The notes below the pieces were generated by a model, which had not been told where the DNA came from, searched no databases, and was given only the letters and a program-made list of their open reading frames with translations. Made by a program: the position numbers and the translations under genes. A stretch of 64,000 nt of DNA from Fibrisoma montanum (GTDB taxonomy: Bacteria > Bacteroidota > Bacteroidia > Cytophagales > Spirosomataceae), in assembly GCF_003583365.1 (NCBI RefSeq), contig NZ_QXED01000002.1, positions 930,001 to 994,000 of the forward strand, read 5' to 3'. This document shows, piece by piece, positions 1 through 10,319 of the stretch. Each line of letters starts with the position of its first letter. The stretch's first letter is position 1.

Positions 1-97
1 CGAGAAACAAGGCTGTTGCCAACGAAACCGTATTCTGAGCAAAAAGATTGCAGTCGATGGAAGAATTAGCCGATATTCGCGCCGACGAAATCAGTCT
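1..97. other. Unresolved left edge, possibly the end of an upstream gene
   Basis: This stretch precedes the pgi leader. One forward frame is open from the window edge to a TGA at 36-38, and the same frame is open again from 39 to a TAG just before 100, with gene-like codons (MEELADIRADEISL). Neither piece is long enough to name. It may be the tail of an upstream gene interrupted by a stop, or plain spacer. Confidence 0.2.
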
Positions 98-1843
<1,746 letters not shown>

Positions 1844-1872
1844 AAACATCATACGACATAACGAGTTATATG

Positions 1873-1902
1873 GGGTGTATCCGAGTGGATACACCCTTTT
1901 TT
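1873..1902 (+). terminator. Rho-independent terminator of pgi
   Basis: A perfect 10-bp stem GGGTGTATCC / GGATACACCC with a 4-base loop is followed by six T residues. It lies 30 bases after the pgi stop. Confidence 0.9.
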
Positions 1903-1928
1903 GTTCACTATATAACGTTATGACAACT

Positions 1929-2795
1929 ATGAAAATCAAACACACTTTACTGGCTTTAGGCCTGTCTTCGGTTGGTCTTGTGTATGGTCAGACCACCTCA
2001 ACTATGTCCTCAACAACGAGTACATCTACTTACAGTTCCGGGGCAGCCAACACAGGGGTAACAACGACAGACACGGCGCGGGTAGGTACGACGGATACGC
2101 AGATGACATCGCCGATGAATACCAACTCATCGACTGGCTCAATGAGTACGCCGACCACGAACAGCAATTACAATAACGCCACAACCACGACGACCACAAC
2201 CACGACGTCAACGGATATGGGCAGCATGAACACCAGCTCTAACCGCGACGCCAATGGTCGCCGGGCGGATGGTAAGCAGGGCCGTTTTGGTATCTACGCC
2301 GGGGTGAACGCATCGCAGTTTATCGGTGAGCCGATTGCCGGCGACGAAACAACGGGCCGGGTTGGCTATCAGTTGGGTCTGTACGGTCGTACTGGTGGTA
2401 CCGTCTTCGGTCAGATTGGCGCTGAATTCCGGGCTTCATCAACAGAGTTGTTCCGGCGGGGTGGCGGTCAGACAGTAGGCGATTTGCGCGACCGTATCGA
2501 CCAGTACTTCATTGCCGTGCCTATCTTCATCGGTGTTCGGGCGGGTGGTCCGCTGGGTTTCCGCGCTCAGATCGGTCCTGAACTGGCTACGCTGTTCGCT
2601 ATTGGCGACAACAATTTTAACTTCGGTAATGACGATGTGAACCGCCTGATCCTGAATGGAGTGGCTGATATTGGTATCAACCTTGGCCCCCTGACGCTGG
2701 ACGCGTTCTACAACCGGGGCTTCGTGAACGTATTTGATCAGGGTGCTGATACCAAGCGCCAGATCGTTGGTCTGAACCTGGGCCTGCGTTTTTAA
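1929..2795 (+). CDS. Outer-membrane beta-barrel protein, paralog 1 of 3
   Basis: First of three tandem paralogs at 1929-5066. A signal peptide (MKIKHTLLALGLSSVGLVYG) is followed by about 95 residues of Thr/Ser/Asn-rich low-complexity sequence and then a C-terminal domain that begins near RFGIYAGVNASQF and ends in LNLGLRF, a terminal aromatic residue typical of outer-membrane barrels. The pattern fits the PorT/OMP_b-brl family. No enzyme motif is visible. An in-frame ATG at 1920 would add three residues; upstream of it the frame runs into the pgi terminator, so longer starts are excluded. The cargo or partner is unknown. The Thr/Ser tract may be a surface or periplasmic linker. Confidence 0.8.
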   Translation: MKIKHTLLALGLSSVGLVYGQTTSTMSSTTSTSTYSSGAANTGVTTTDTARVGTTDTQMTSPMNTNSSTGSMSTPTTNSNYNNATTTTTTTTTSTDMGSMNTSSNRDANGRRADGKQGRFGIYAGVNASQFIGEPIAGDETTGRVGYQLGLYGRTGGTVFGQIGAEFRASSTELFRRGGGQTVGDLRDRIDQYFIAVPIFIGVRAGGPLGFRAQIGPELATLFAIGDNNFNFGNDDVNRLILNGVADIGINLGPLTLDAFYNRGFVNVFDQGADTKRQIVGLNLGLRF

Positions 2796-2832
2796 ACCGA
2801 TCAGACCGCCAGTGAGCGGTTATGTGGCCTGA

Positions 2833-2890
2833 CCACGAATAATGCAAAAAAGCCATCCTGATCAGGATGGCTTTTTTGCATTATTCGTGG
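2833..2890. terminator. 58-bp perfect palindrome acting as terminator
   Basis: Positions 2833-2861 are the exact reverse complement of 2862-2890 with no loop bases left over. The inner part is a classical terminator shape (AAAAAAGCCATCC, TGATCA, GGATGGCTTTTTT), so it should stop transcription of paralog 1, and by symmetry from the other strand too. The outer 12 bases (CCACGAATAATG) extend the stem well beyond what a terminator needs. Confidence 0.85.
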
Positions 2891-2931
2891 ATCATATCTT
2901 GTCTAAACCGTATATGAACAATTAGTAGTTG

Positions 2932-2946
2932 TAATTTAATAAACAT
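2932..2946 (+). promoter_or_regulatory. Shared upstream element before paralog 2
   Basis: TAATTTAATAAACAT here recurs as TAATTTAGTAAACAT at 3975-3989 upstream of paralog 3, at 87 and 75 bases from the respective start codons. A conserved position in two otherwise different spacers suggests a promoter or operator site; the role is inferred. Confidence 0.3.
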
Positions 2947-3018
2947 AATTGTCATATAGATGTTGTAGGGTTGTGGTTCGGGTGATCGAATCACATGTAC
3001 ACATAAACTAATTGAATT

Positions 3019-3903
3019 ATGCAAAAGGCACTCACTTGTTTACTGCTTTTAGCGGTTGGCGTTGCGAATGCGCAGAATACTACGGGATCAACTTCGTACA
3101 CGCCTTCAACGCCCCCAAATCCATCGCCCATAACGACCGACAGTACCCGGGTGATCAATTCAACGTCCAACACGGTTACGCCATCGAGCCCAACCTCCGG
3201 CAACCAGACGTATTCAACGGCGCCCCAGGGAAGCTTCAACACGGGTACGTCGGTAAATTCGGCGCCTGCTACGAACAGTTACGGTACAACCACGACAACG
3301 ACCACGGATACGTACAGCACGACTACCGACACCCGGATGCGCGACAAGCGGGCGAAGGATTATAAAAACTTTGTGTTCGGTATTTACGCCGGGTTGAACT
3401 CCACCCGTTTCAGCGGAGAGGATGTTGACGGCGATAATCTGAGAGGGCGTCTGGGTTATCAGGCAGGTTTCTTCGTGCGGGGTGGTGGCCGGCTCTACGG
3501 TCAACTGGGCGCTGAATATTTTGCGTCGAGTTCGAATTTCTACCGTCCGGGCGATGGCTCATCAGTTAGTGAAATCGAAGATAACATCAACATTCAGTAC
3601 GTACAGATTCCGGTATACATCGGTTATAAACTGGTCGAGTCAGACCGGGGTATCTCGGCGGTGCGGTTGCAGGTCGGTGCTGAATACGCGAACCGGATCA
3701 ATTCCAACAGTGGCGATTTCAACCTGAGCAACTCGGAAATCAAGAGCGGTACGTTCAACGCCCTGGGGCAACTGGGCTTCGATATCGGTCCGCTGCTGAT
3801 CGACCTGACGTATCACCACGGGCTGAGCGATGCGCTGGAAGGTACGGGCTTTCCCGGATCGCAACGGCGAATCGTGAGTGCCAGCGTTGGCTTCAAGTTC
3901 TAA
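3019..3903 (+). CDS. Outer-membrane beta-barrel protein, paralog 2 of 3
   Basis: Second tandem paralog, 294 residues. Signal peptide MQKALTCLLLLAVGVANAQ, then about 90 residues rich in Thr, Ser, Pro and Asn, a short basic stretch (MRDKRAKDYKNF) and a beta-barrel domain. The barrel shares with its neighbours the motifs FGIYAGLNSTRFSGEDV, GRLGYQAGFFVRGGGRLYGQ and RLQVGAEYA, and ends in VGFKF. Paralogs 2 and 3 are clearly closer to each other than to paralog 1. It has its own upstream spacer and its own terminator, so the three genes are separate transcription units. Function unknown; outer-membrane location is inferred from signal peptide and barrel pattern. Confidence 0.8.
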   Translation: MQKALTCLLLLAVGVANAQNTTGSTSYTPSTPPNPSPITTDSTRVINSTSNTVTPSSPTSGNQTYSTAPQGSFNTGTSVNSAPATNSYGTTTTTTTDTYSTTTDTRMRDKRAKDYKNFVFGIYAGLNSTRFSGEDVDGDNLRGRLGYQAGFFVRGGGRLYGQLGAEYFASSSNFYRPGDGSSVSEIEDNINIQYVQIPVYIGYKLVESDRGISAVRLQVGAEYANRINSNSGDFNLSNSEIKSGTFNALGQLGFDIGPLLIDLTYHHGLSDALEGTGFPGSQRRIVSASVGFKF

Positions 3904-3923
3904 GACCAGCAGACTACCGTTTG

Positions 3924-3950
3924 AAAACCGCCCAGAATGGCGGTTTTTTT
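3924..3950 (+). terminator. Terminator of barrel paralog 2
   Basis: Stem AAAACCGCC / GGCGGTTTT with a 6-base loop, running into a seven-T tract, 20 bases after the stop codon. Confidence 0.9.
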
Positions 3951-3974
3951 AGTTTCAGTCGGATTTTACTCTAG

Positions 3975-3989
3975 TAATTTAGTAAACAT
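3975..3989 (+). promoter_or_regulatory. Shared upstream element before paralog 3
   Basis: TAATTTAGTAAACAT, a 14/15 match to the element at 2932-2946, 75 bases before the start of paralog 3. A promoter or operator role is inferred only from this conservation. Confidence 0.3.
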
Positions 3990-4049
3990 TCCTTTCCGGC
4001 TGGAGTTTCATAGGTGAGAGTAAAGTGGTATCAGTTAACTCAATACGTT

Positions 4050-5066
4050 ATGAAAAATCATGTAACAGCAGCCCTGCTGGCCGTAGGGGTATTTGGAACA
4101 GGTATGGTGTTCGGCCAACGGAACTCGTACAACGATCGGTATGATCGTTACCAGGATTACGACAACCGGTCCAACCGTCGGGATGAGTATCGGATGAATG
4201 ACCGGCGTAGCGACGTCCGACGTGATGACGACCGTCGCTATCAGGACGATCGCCGGATGTACAACTCCCGCGACCGGTATGAGATGGACGAACGGCTCCG
4301 TGAGCGGCAGGATGATCGCCGGAATCAAAGTGTGGATGATATTCTGGATGAACGGCGCGACTACGTTCGTCGGCGCGAACAGAGCGACAATTACGACAAT
4401 CGGTACCGCGAAGAACGGATGGATCAACGGCGGTTCGATCGCTTCGATCTGGGAAAGGCCTATGATGAAGGCTACGACGACGGGCGGGCTGACGCCGAAA
4501 AAACGCAGAAAAAACAGAAGCGCGAAGACTACAAAAACTTTACGGTGGGTGTGTACGCCGGAGCCAACTCAACCCGGTTTGAAGGTGAAGACGTAGAAGG
4601 CAATCAGCTGAGTGGCCGGCTGGGGTACCAGCTGGGTCTGTTTGTCAGGGGCGGTGGCCGACTCTATGGCCAGATCGGAGCCGAATATCTGACCTCCAGC
4701 AATGATTTCTATCAGCCCGGCGATGGTACGTCGGCCGAAGGGATCATCAATAACATCGATCAGAAATACCTGCACATCCCGGCTTACATCGGTTTCAAGC
4801 TGGCCGAGTCGGATCGCGGCATTTCGGCGGTGCGGTTGCAGGTCGGTGCTGAATACGCTACGCCCCTGGGTGTCAATAATAACGCTTTTAATTTTGAACG
4901 GTCTAATTTTAACAACTCGACAATCAATGGTCTGGCGAGCCTGGGCTTTGATGCCGGTCCGCTGATGGTCGGTTTCGTGTATCATTACGGTTTTGCCGAT
5001 GTGCTGAAAAACACGACGAACTCGAAGCGCCGGATTCTGGGCGTCAACGTCGGATTTAAGTTTTAA
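4050..5066 (+). CDS. Outer-membrane beta-barrel protein, paralog 3 of 3, with Arg/Asp/Tyr-rich region
   Basis: Third tandem paralog, 338 residues from the ATG at 4050, which begins a signal peptide (MKNHVTAALLAVGVFGTGMVFG). The Thr/Ser-rich linker of paralogs 1 and 2 is here replaced by about 120 residues dominated by Arg, Asp, Tyr and Asn (units such as DRYDRYQDYDNR and DDRRYQDDRRMY), a strongly charged, probably disordered segment. The barrel then starts at NFTVGVYAGANSTRFEGEDV and ends in VGFKF, almost the same as paralog 2. A longer start at 4014 lacks a good signal peptide and is less likely. Function unknown. Confidence 0.8.
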   Translation: MKNHVTAALLAVGVFGTGMVFGQRNSYNDRYDRYQDYDNRSNRRDEYRMNDRRSDVRRDDDRRYQDDRRMYNSRDRYEMDERLRERQDDRRNQSVDDILDERRDYVRRREQSDNYDNRYREERMDQRRFDRFDLGKAYDEGYDDGRADAEKTQKKQKREDYKNFTVGVYAGANSTRFEGEDVEGNQLSGRLGYQLGLFVRGGGRLYGQIGAEYLTSSNDFYQPGDGTSAEGIINNIDQKYLHIPAYIGFKLAESDRGISAVRLQVGAEYATPLGVNNNAFNFERSNFNNSTINGLASLGFDAGPLMVGFVYHYGFADVLKNTTNSKRRILGVNVGFKF

Positions 5067-5068
5067 AA

Positions 5069-5174
5069 AAACAAAGTCGTAAGTCTGCGAGTCGTAGGTT
5101 GTAAGTTTGTGCAGGAGACGAGTGTGCTGGAAAGACACTTGCAACCTGCCGGCTTGCGACTTACGACTTTGTTT
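5069..5174. repeat. Extended inverted repeat upstream of the siroheme dehydrogenase gene
   Basis: A perfect 17-base arm at 5069-5085 (AAACAAAGTCGTAAGTC) pairs with 5158-5174, and an inner imperfect arm (AGGTTGTAAGT with ACTTGCAACCT) extends the pairing. The right arm abuts the ATG at 5175. It also lies directly behind the stop of barrel paralog 3, so it could serve as its transcript end, although no T tract follows. Confidence 0.75.
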
Positions 5175-5741
5175 ATGAATACACTCTTCCCGATATTCGT
5201 TAAGATTGATTACCTGCAGACGCTGGTCGTCGGCGGTGGCTACGTAGGGCTCGAAAAGCTAACGGCCCTGCTCTCGAACGCCCCCGACGCCCCCGTTACG
5301 CTCGTAGCGCCGGAGATTCGCGACGAAATCCGCGAACTGGCGCAGCAGCACCCCAACCTCACCCTGATTCAGGACCGTTACCAGGCCGACCATCTGCAGG
5401 GTCGGGACCTGGTCATTGTCGGCACCAACGATAAGGCCGTGAACCGGCAGGTGCAGCAGGACTGTAAAACCCGGAAAATTCTGGTCAACGTAGCCGATAC
5501 CCCCGATCTGTGCGATTTCTACCTGAGTTCGGTGGTGAAGAAAGGCGACCTGAAAATTGCCATCTCGACCAACGGCAAATCGCCTACCTTTGCCAAACGG
5601 TTCCGTGAGGTGCTGGAAGAGATTCTGCCCGACAGCCTGCAGGAAACCCTCGACAACCTGACGGCCATCCGGAATCAGCTCAAAGGCGACTTCGTCCAGA
5701 AGATGGAGAAGCTGAATGAAATCACCAAGGTACTGCGATAA
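5175..5741 (+). CDS. Precorrin-2 dehydrogenase / sirohydrochlorin ferrochelatase-type protein
   Basis: Member of the CysG N-terminal/Met8p/SirC family, which oxidises precorrin-2 to sirohydrochlorin with NAD on the way to siroheme. The 188-residue product has the Rossmann motif VVGGGYVGLEK, the conserved NVADTPDLCDFYLSS segment and the KIAISTNGKSP motif typical of the family. It consists of the dehydrogenase/chelatase part alone; no uroporphyrinogen methyltransferase domain is fused. The ATG at 5175 gives the normal family N terminus (MNTLFPIFVKI); a longer reading from 5109 would run through the inverted repeat. No other siroheme or sulfite-reduction gene is in the window. Confidence 0.88.
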   Translation: MNTLFPIFVKIDYLQTLVVGGGYVGLEKLTALLSNAPDAPVTLVAPEIRDEIRELAQQHPNLTLIQDRYQADHLQGRDLVIVGTNDKAVNRQVQQDCKTRKILVNVADTPDLCDFYLSSVVKKGDLKIAISTNGKSPTFAKRFREVLEEILPDSLQETLDNLTAIRNQLKGDFVQKMEKLNEITKVLR

Positions 5742-5762
5742 CCCATTGTTCATTCTGTTGTT

Positions 5763-7409
5763 ATGCCCACACGTCCTTTATTCCTGAAACCAGTGTTCGT
5801 AGCCGGTTTGCTGCTGGGGGCTTTTGTTAGCCAGGCCCAGCCGGACCAATCCCTGATCGACGGGAAAGCGTTTACCCGCCACGTTCAGGCCTTATCGTCT
5901 GATGCGTTTGAAGGGCGGAAACCGTTCACGGCCGGCGAAACCAAAACCATAAACTATCTCAAAACGGCCTTCGAAACGCTGGGGCTGCAGCCCGGCAACA
6001 GCACCAGTTACTTTCAGGATGTACCGATGGTCGATATCACGTCCGTACCGGCGGGCCCTCTGGTGCTGCAGGGAAAAACGGAAACGGTGTCGCTCAGGCC
6101 GCTGGACCATTTCGTGGCAACAACCCCCCGCGTGCAGAAACAGGTGTCGCTGGCCAACTCAGAGCTGGTGTTTGTCGGCTACGGCATTGTAGCACCGGAG
6201 TTTGGCTGGAACGACTACGCCGGGCTGGACGTGAAGGGAAAGACCGTAGTGGTGCTGGTAAACGACCCCGGCTCGGTCGACAGTACGTTGTTCAAAGGCA
6301 ACACCATGACGTACTACGGCCGCTGGATTTACAAGTACGAAGAAGCCGCCCGTCAGGGAGCCGCCGGGGTGCTGATCGTGCACGAATCAAAAGCCGCCAG
6401 CTACGGCTGGTCGGTGGTTCGCAATAGCTTTTCCGGGTCGAAACTGTACCTGAAAGCCAGTGACAATAACCAGTCGCGGGCGCTGGTAGAAGGCTGGCTG
6501 ACGCTCGATGCCGCCCGGAAGCTGTTCAGTCTGGCCGGGCTGTCGACGGAGTTGTTCCGGCAGGCCGGTCAGAAAGGATTCAAAGCGGTGCCGATGGGCG
6601 TTCGGGCGTCGGTTACGCTGAACAGCACCCTCAAGGAGTCCGTTTCCCGGAACGTACTGGCGGTGCTGCCGGGCACGACCCGCCGGGACGAATGCATCAT
6701 TTACTCGGCTCACTGGGATCACCTCGGCAAGGGCGTGCCGGTCAAAGGGGATTCGATTTTCAACGGAGCCGTCGATAACGCGACCGGTACGGCCGCCGTG
6801 CTGGAAATTGCCGAAGCCTTCACCCGATTAAAAACAAAACCGGCTCGTTCGGTGGTGTTTCTGCTCGTTACGGCCGAAGAGCAGGGGCTGCTGGGGTCGG
6901 AATACTACGCGCAGCACCCTGTGTTTCCGCTCAACAAAACCGTGGCCAACCTGAACATCGACGCCCTGCAGCCCATCGGCCGCACGAAAGACATCATCAT
7001 TGTCGGCAAAGGGCAGTCAGAACTGGACGATTACGTAGTGGCGGCTGCGGCCCGGCAAAACCGCACAATCCGGGGCGAGTTCAATCCGTCGGCGGGCAGC
7101 TACTTCCGGTCTGATCACTTCAACTTTGCCAAAGTAGGCGTACCGTCGCTGTATCTGAAAGCCGGTGTCAATTCGGTGACTCAGGGCGCGGCCTGGGGCA
7201 ATGCGCAGTTTGAGGAGTATAACCTGACCCGCTATCACACAACCGCCGACAATTATTCGCCAGACTGGGATATTTCGGGCGCGATCGAAGACATGCAGAT
7301 TCTGTTCAGCGTAGGGTACCGGCTGGCTACGCAAACGAATTTCCCGAACTGGAAGCCCGGCTCCGAATTCAAGGCCGTTCGGGATAAAATGATGGGGCGG
7401 AAGTTTTAA
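5763..7409 (+). CDS. Secreted M28 family zinc metallopeptidase with PA domain
   Basis: Aminopeptidase or carboxypeptidase-like exopeptidase of family M28. A signal peptide ends near residue 25 (FVSQAQ). The middle carries a protease-associated (PA) insert (FVGYGIVAPEFGWNDYAG onwards). The two-zinc site is complete: His in YSAHWDHLGKG, Asp in GAVDNATGTAA, the Glu pair in VTAEEQGLLGSEYY, Asp in NLNIDALQPIG and His in FRSDHFNFAKVGVPS. At 548 residues the length is normal for PA-M28 proteins of this phylum. It probably acts in the periplasm or outside the cell in peptide uptake. It starts 21 bases after the siroheme gene and could share its transcript. Confidence 0.92.
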   Translation: MPTRPLFLKPVFVAGLLLGAFVSQAQPDQSLIDGKAFTRHVQALSSDAFEGRKPFTAGETKTINYLKTAFETLGLQPGNSTSYFQDVPMVDITSVPAGPLVLQGKTETVSLRPLDHFVATTPRVQKQVSLANSELVFVGYGIVAPEFGWNDYAGLDVKGKTVVVLVNDPGSVDSTLFKGNTMTYYGRWIYKYEEAARQGAAGVLIVHESKAASYGWSVVRNSFSGSKLYLKASDNNQSRALVEGWLTLDAARKLFSLAGLSTELFRQAGQKGFKAVPMGVRASVTLNSTLKESVSRNVLAVLPGTTRRDECIIYSAHWDHLGKGVPVKGDSIFNGAVDNATGTAAVLEIAEAFTRLKTKPARSVVFLLVTAEEQGLLGSEYYAQHPVFPLNKTVANLNIDALQPIGRTKDIIIVGKGQSELDDYVVAAAARQNRTIRGEFNPSAGSYFRSDHFNFAKVGVPSLYLKAGVNSVTQGAAWGNAQFEEYNLTRYHTTADNYSPDWDISGAIEDMQILFSVGYRLATQTNFPNWKPGSEFKAVRDKMMGRKF

Positions 7410-7568
7410 GATTACTGATTTACGGCAGCGGCTGGAAAACTCATGGGTCTGGCCATCGAACAGGTTTTGATGGCAACGCAGGGGTTACAGAAAAACAGGC
7501 GTTCCGCTCCGGAGGCCCGGAAGTATTGTTCTAAGTTGATTCATTGCATACCGGAATGGGTCGGGTCA

Positions 7569-7934
7569 TTAGAACCGACTGAACAATGAGTTAGACCCGA
7601 AGACGCCCTGGAACGTTACCGGCTGATCGCGCAGAATGAGGAAGTAGATTAAGCCGGCCAGTACCAGATACCCGACGGCGAGCCACTTTTTCTTCTGCTC
7701 AAACTCGGCGGGGTGATGATGGTAGTCGTAAATCATGGACGCCGACAGACCCAGCACCATCAGAAAGAACGAGAAGATACCAAAATCTGTTCGGTACATG
7801 CGGAGGGCATGCAGAAAGTGCGCACCCGACAGGATGTAGAGCAGCCAGCAGCCAAAACCCGCCCGATATAAGTACACACTCAGCCGACGGTCGTTTTTTA
7901 GGTCGAATAGATCTTCAGTGAATTTCTCGGACAT
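7569..7934 (-). CDS. Small membrane protein of unknown function
   Basis: A 121-residue protein that starts MSEKFTEDLFDLKNDRR. It shows three or four hydrophobic stretches (FGCWLLYILSGAHFLHAL, FGIFSFFLMVLGLSASMIY, WLAVGYLVLAGLIYFLIL) and an acidic/basic linker (HHHPAEFEQKKKW). I do not recognise the family. The ATG at 7934 is preferred over an upstream one at 8009 because the longer version would cover the divergent OsmC promoter and start. It is divergent from the OsmC gene, with about 60 bases between. Confidence 0.6.
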   Translation of the reverse strand: MSEKFTEDLFDLKNDRRLSVYLYRAGFGCWLLYILSGAHFLHALRMYRTDFGIFSFFLMVLGLSASMIYDYHHHPAEFEQKKKWLAVGYLVLAGLIYFLILRDQPVTFQGVFGSNSLFSRF

Positions 7935-7946
7935 GGGAGTGCTCGG

Positions 7947-7978
7947 TTTGGGTTGGTGAATATACGAACGTACCTTTA
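7947..7978 (+). promoter_or_regulatory. Bacteroidota-type promoter of the OsmC gene
   Basis: TTTG at 7947-7950, a 20-base spacer and TACCTTTA at 7971-7978 fit the TTTG-N19-TAnnTTTG pattern used by the main sigma factor of this phylum. Transcription would start just before or at 7985. Confidence 0.5.
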
Positions 7979-7994
7979 TAAACGCAACAATACA

Positions 7995-8453
7995 ATGCTT
8001 GATTCTCAAACGGTTGAATCAGCTCAACAATTTAATACCATGCACGTTGAGCTGGTGCGCGTCGACGACGCTTTTCATTTTCAGGCTACTGGCACGGCCG
8101 GTGTTGCCCTCGACATTGATGGGTCGACGGACATCGGTGGCCATAACGCCGGAGCCCGGCCGATGGAAATGCTGCTGATGGGCCTCGCCAGTTGTTCGGC
8201 CATTGACGTGATCCTGATCCTGAAAAAGCAGAAGCAGGTGATCGACGATTTTCGCCTGCGCGTCGACGGCCTGCGGGAGAAAGACGCCACCCCCGCGCCG
8301 TTTCAGAAGATCCACATCACGTACCTGCTGAAAGGCCAGCTGGATGCCAACAAGGTGCAGCGGGCCATCGACCTGTCGATGGACAAATACTGTTCGGCAA
8401 CGGCTCAGCTTCGCCCAACGGCTGAGATTACCTATTCGTTTGAAATAGCGTAA
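7995..8453 (+). CDS. OsmC family protein
   Basis: OsmC/Ohr-fold protein, a family that reduces organic hydroperoxides through a reactive cysteine pair; many subfamilies are not characterised. The domain covers most of the 152 residues. One conserved cysteine lies in LMGLASCSAIDVILIL and a second in MDKYCSATAQLRPTA, the usual spacing for the family. A second ATG at 8040 (MHVELVRVDDAF) is the more usual family N terminus, so the true start may be there, 45 bases downstream. A stress role is inferred from the family only. Confidence 0.87.
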   Translation: MLDSQTVESAQQFNTMHVELVRVDDAFHFQATGTAGVALDIDGSTDIGGHNAGARPMEMLLMGLASCSAIDVILILKKQKQVIDDFRLRVDGLREKDATPAPFQKIHITYLLKGQLDANKVQRAIDLSMDKYCSATAQLRPTAEITYSFEIA

Positions 8454-8599
8454 CTACAGAGTAAAGGTATTTGCGGAGGGCCTGCCGTACGTTGTGCACT
8501 CCCCGGATACCTTTATTGTTCTGTTAACGATCGTTTATCTGCGAAAGGGGGTAAAACAAAAGCCATATATTCGTTATTTTTGGCAAACCCCTTTTCGAC

Positions 8600-9490
8600 A
8601 TGATCTCGGTTAACTCTACCAAGCAATCGCATCATCATCATGACCACCTGACCAGTGAGGTGGTAGCCTGCCAGAACTGCGACCATGAGTACACGGGCCG
8701 CTATTGCAGTCAATGCGGCCAGCGCGCCGATACCCACCGCATCAACTGGCATTACATCTGGCACGAGATTCCGCACAGTGTCTGGCACGTTGACCACGGT
8801 ATTGCCTACACCCTGCGCCAGTTAATTGTCCGCCCTGGTCATACCATCCGCGAGTTTCTGGAAGGTAAACGGGTTAATCACTACCGGCCGCTGGCCCTGC
8901 TGCTGATGCTCGGCGCAGTTCTGCTGTTCGTACAGCACGGTCTTGGGGTGAGCTACATGAAGGCCAGTCAGGCAATGTTTGATACAAAACAAGGCTCTGC
9001 TGGTGCACAAGCGTTCCAGGCCCAGATGTTTGAGTGGATAGATCGGAATCAGACGCTGGTTTATATTATAATGATTCCGTTCTTCGCGTTCGGCAACTGG
9101 CTGATGTTCCGTCGGCAGCGTTACAACTACCCCGAAATGATGGTCATCCAGACGTTTGTCACCAACTTTACAATGTTGATATCGCTGGCGATTGTCGTCC
9201 TGTTCTGGGCGCTGGGCGGATCAGTTGAAGCGTATAAGACCGTTATGGGGGTATCGTTAGTGGTGATGTTTGGCTATTACGCCCTGACGTACTATCAGTT
9301 ATTCCAGCGCCGGGTAGGGTTCTTTTCTGTTTTGTGGCGTTCAATCGTTGCCTATGCAATCAGCTACCTGCTGTTTATCATGCTTGGCATGATAGGAGGT
9401 CTTGGTTACGGCATTTATTCAGCTGTCAACAATCCATCGGCCTTTAAATCTGAAAAACCTGCTGCTACCGTTCAGCAACCGCATAAATGA
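8600..9490 (+). CDS. DUF3667 family membrane protein with zinc ribbon
   Basis: A 296-residue protein with a His-rich N terminus (HHHHDH), a CxxC...CxxC zinc ribbon ([18 protein letters not shown]) near residues 25-42, then the DUF3667 motif region ([32 protein letters not shown]) and four to five membrane helices. The family is common in Bacteroidota and has no assigned function. Its stop codon overlaps the thyA start by four bases (ATGA), so the two are translated from one transcript. A TATTTTTG box at 8575-8582 may be the -7 element, but no good -33 element is visible. Confidence 0.85.
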   Translation: MISVNSTKQSHHHHDHLTSEVVACQNCDHEYTGRYCSQCGQRADTHRINWHYIWHEIPHSVWHVDHGIAYTLRQLIVRPGHTIREFLEGKRVNHYRPLALLLMLGAVLLFVQHGLGVSYMKASQAMFDTKQGSAGAQAFQAQMFEWIDRNQTLVYIIMIPFFAFGNWLMFRRQRYNYPEMMVIQTFVTNFTMLISLAIVVLFWALGGSVEAYKTVMGVSLVVMFGYYALTYYQLFQRRVGFFSVLWRSIVAYAISYLLFIMLGMIGGLGYGIYSAVNNPSAFKSEKPAATVQQPHK

Positions 9491-10308
9491 AACAATACCA
9501 CGACCTACTCCGTCATATACTCGCCAACGGCACCCGTAAGACCGACCGTACCGGCACCGGCACCATTAGCGTATTTGGCTACCAGATGCGCTTTAATCTC
9601 CAGGATGGTTTCCCGCTGCTGACGACCAAGAAAGTACACACAAAGTCGATTATCCACGAACTGCTGTGGTTTATCAAAGGGGACACGAACATCAGGTACC
9701 TGAAGGATAACGGCGTCAGCATCTGGGATGAATGGGCCGACGAAAACGGCGACCTCGGTCCGGTGTATGGGAAGCAGTGGCGGAGCTGGGCCGCGCCCGA
9801 TGGACGAGTCATTGACCAGTTGCAGGACGTACTGAATCAGTTAAAGACGACCCCGGATTCGCGTCGGATGATTATTTCGGCCTGGAATCCGGCCGACGTA
9901 CCGAGTATGGCCCTGCCGCCCTGCCACCTGCTGATGCAGTTCTACGTGGCCCCCCCTGACCCCCTGAAGGGGGAGGAGGTTCCCAGATTGTCGTGCCAGT
10001 TGTACCAGCGCAGCGCCGACGTATTCCTGGGTGTTCCGTTCAACATTGCCTCGTACGCCCTGCTGACGATGATGATCGCGCAGGAGTGTGGCTACGAAGC
10101 CAACGAGTTCATCTGGACCGGGGGCGACACGCACCTGTACCTGAATCACCTGGAGCAGGTCGAGACGCAGCTCGCCCGCGAGCCGCGCCCGCTGCCGACC
10201 ATGCGGCTGAACCCGGACGTGACGTCAATCTTCGACTTTACCTTCGACGATTTTACGCTCGACAACTATAATCCCTGGCCGGCCATCAAAGCCCCCGTCG
10301 CCGTTTAA
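9487..10308 (+). CDS. thyA: Thymidylate synthase
   Basis: Methylates dUMP to dTMP with 5,10-methylenetetrahydrofolate in the cytoplasm. The catalytic cysteine is in [11 protein letters not shown] at residue 146, the same number as in Escherichia coli, and [30 protein letters not shown] and the N-terminal RTGTGT segment are all present. The product is 273 residues against 264 in E. coli. The whole difference lies between FYVA and LSCQLY, where three residues in E. coli (DGK) are replaced by twelve (residues 156-167) encoded by a small C/G palindrome. A folate partner such as folA is not adjacent. Confidence 0.97.
   Translation: MKQYHDLLRHILANGTRKTDRTGTGTISVFGYQMRFNLQDGFPLLTTKKVHTKSIIHELLWFIKGDTNIRYLKDNGVSIWDEWADENGDLGPVYGKQWRSWAAPDGRVIDQLQDVLNQLKTTPDSRRMIISAWNPADVPSMALPPCHLLMQFYVAPPDPLKGEEVPRLSCQLYQRSADVFLGVPFNIASYALLTMMIAQECGYEANEFIWTGGDTHLYLNHLEQVETQLAREPRPLPTMRLNPDVTSIFDFTFDDFTLDNYNPWPAIKAPVAV
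9950..9987 (+). repeat. Palindromic C/G insert inside thyA
   Basis: A C-rich run followed by CCCCCTGAAGGGGG (stem CCCCCT / AGGGGG at 9960-9973) sits in frame in thyA and encodes residues 156-167 ([12 protein letters not shown]). The flanking protein sequence aligns to ordinary ThyA without gaps, so this looks like an inserted short palindromic repeat that is tolerated in a surface loop. Confidence 0.65.
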
Positions 10309-10319
10309 GCCCCAGCCGT

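Noticed and set aside
1875..1928. Longer N terminus for barrel paralog 1 from a GTG
   Set aside because: It would begin inside the pgi terminator and bury the signal peptide.
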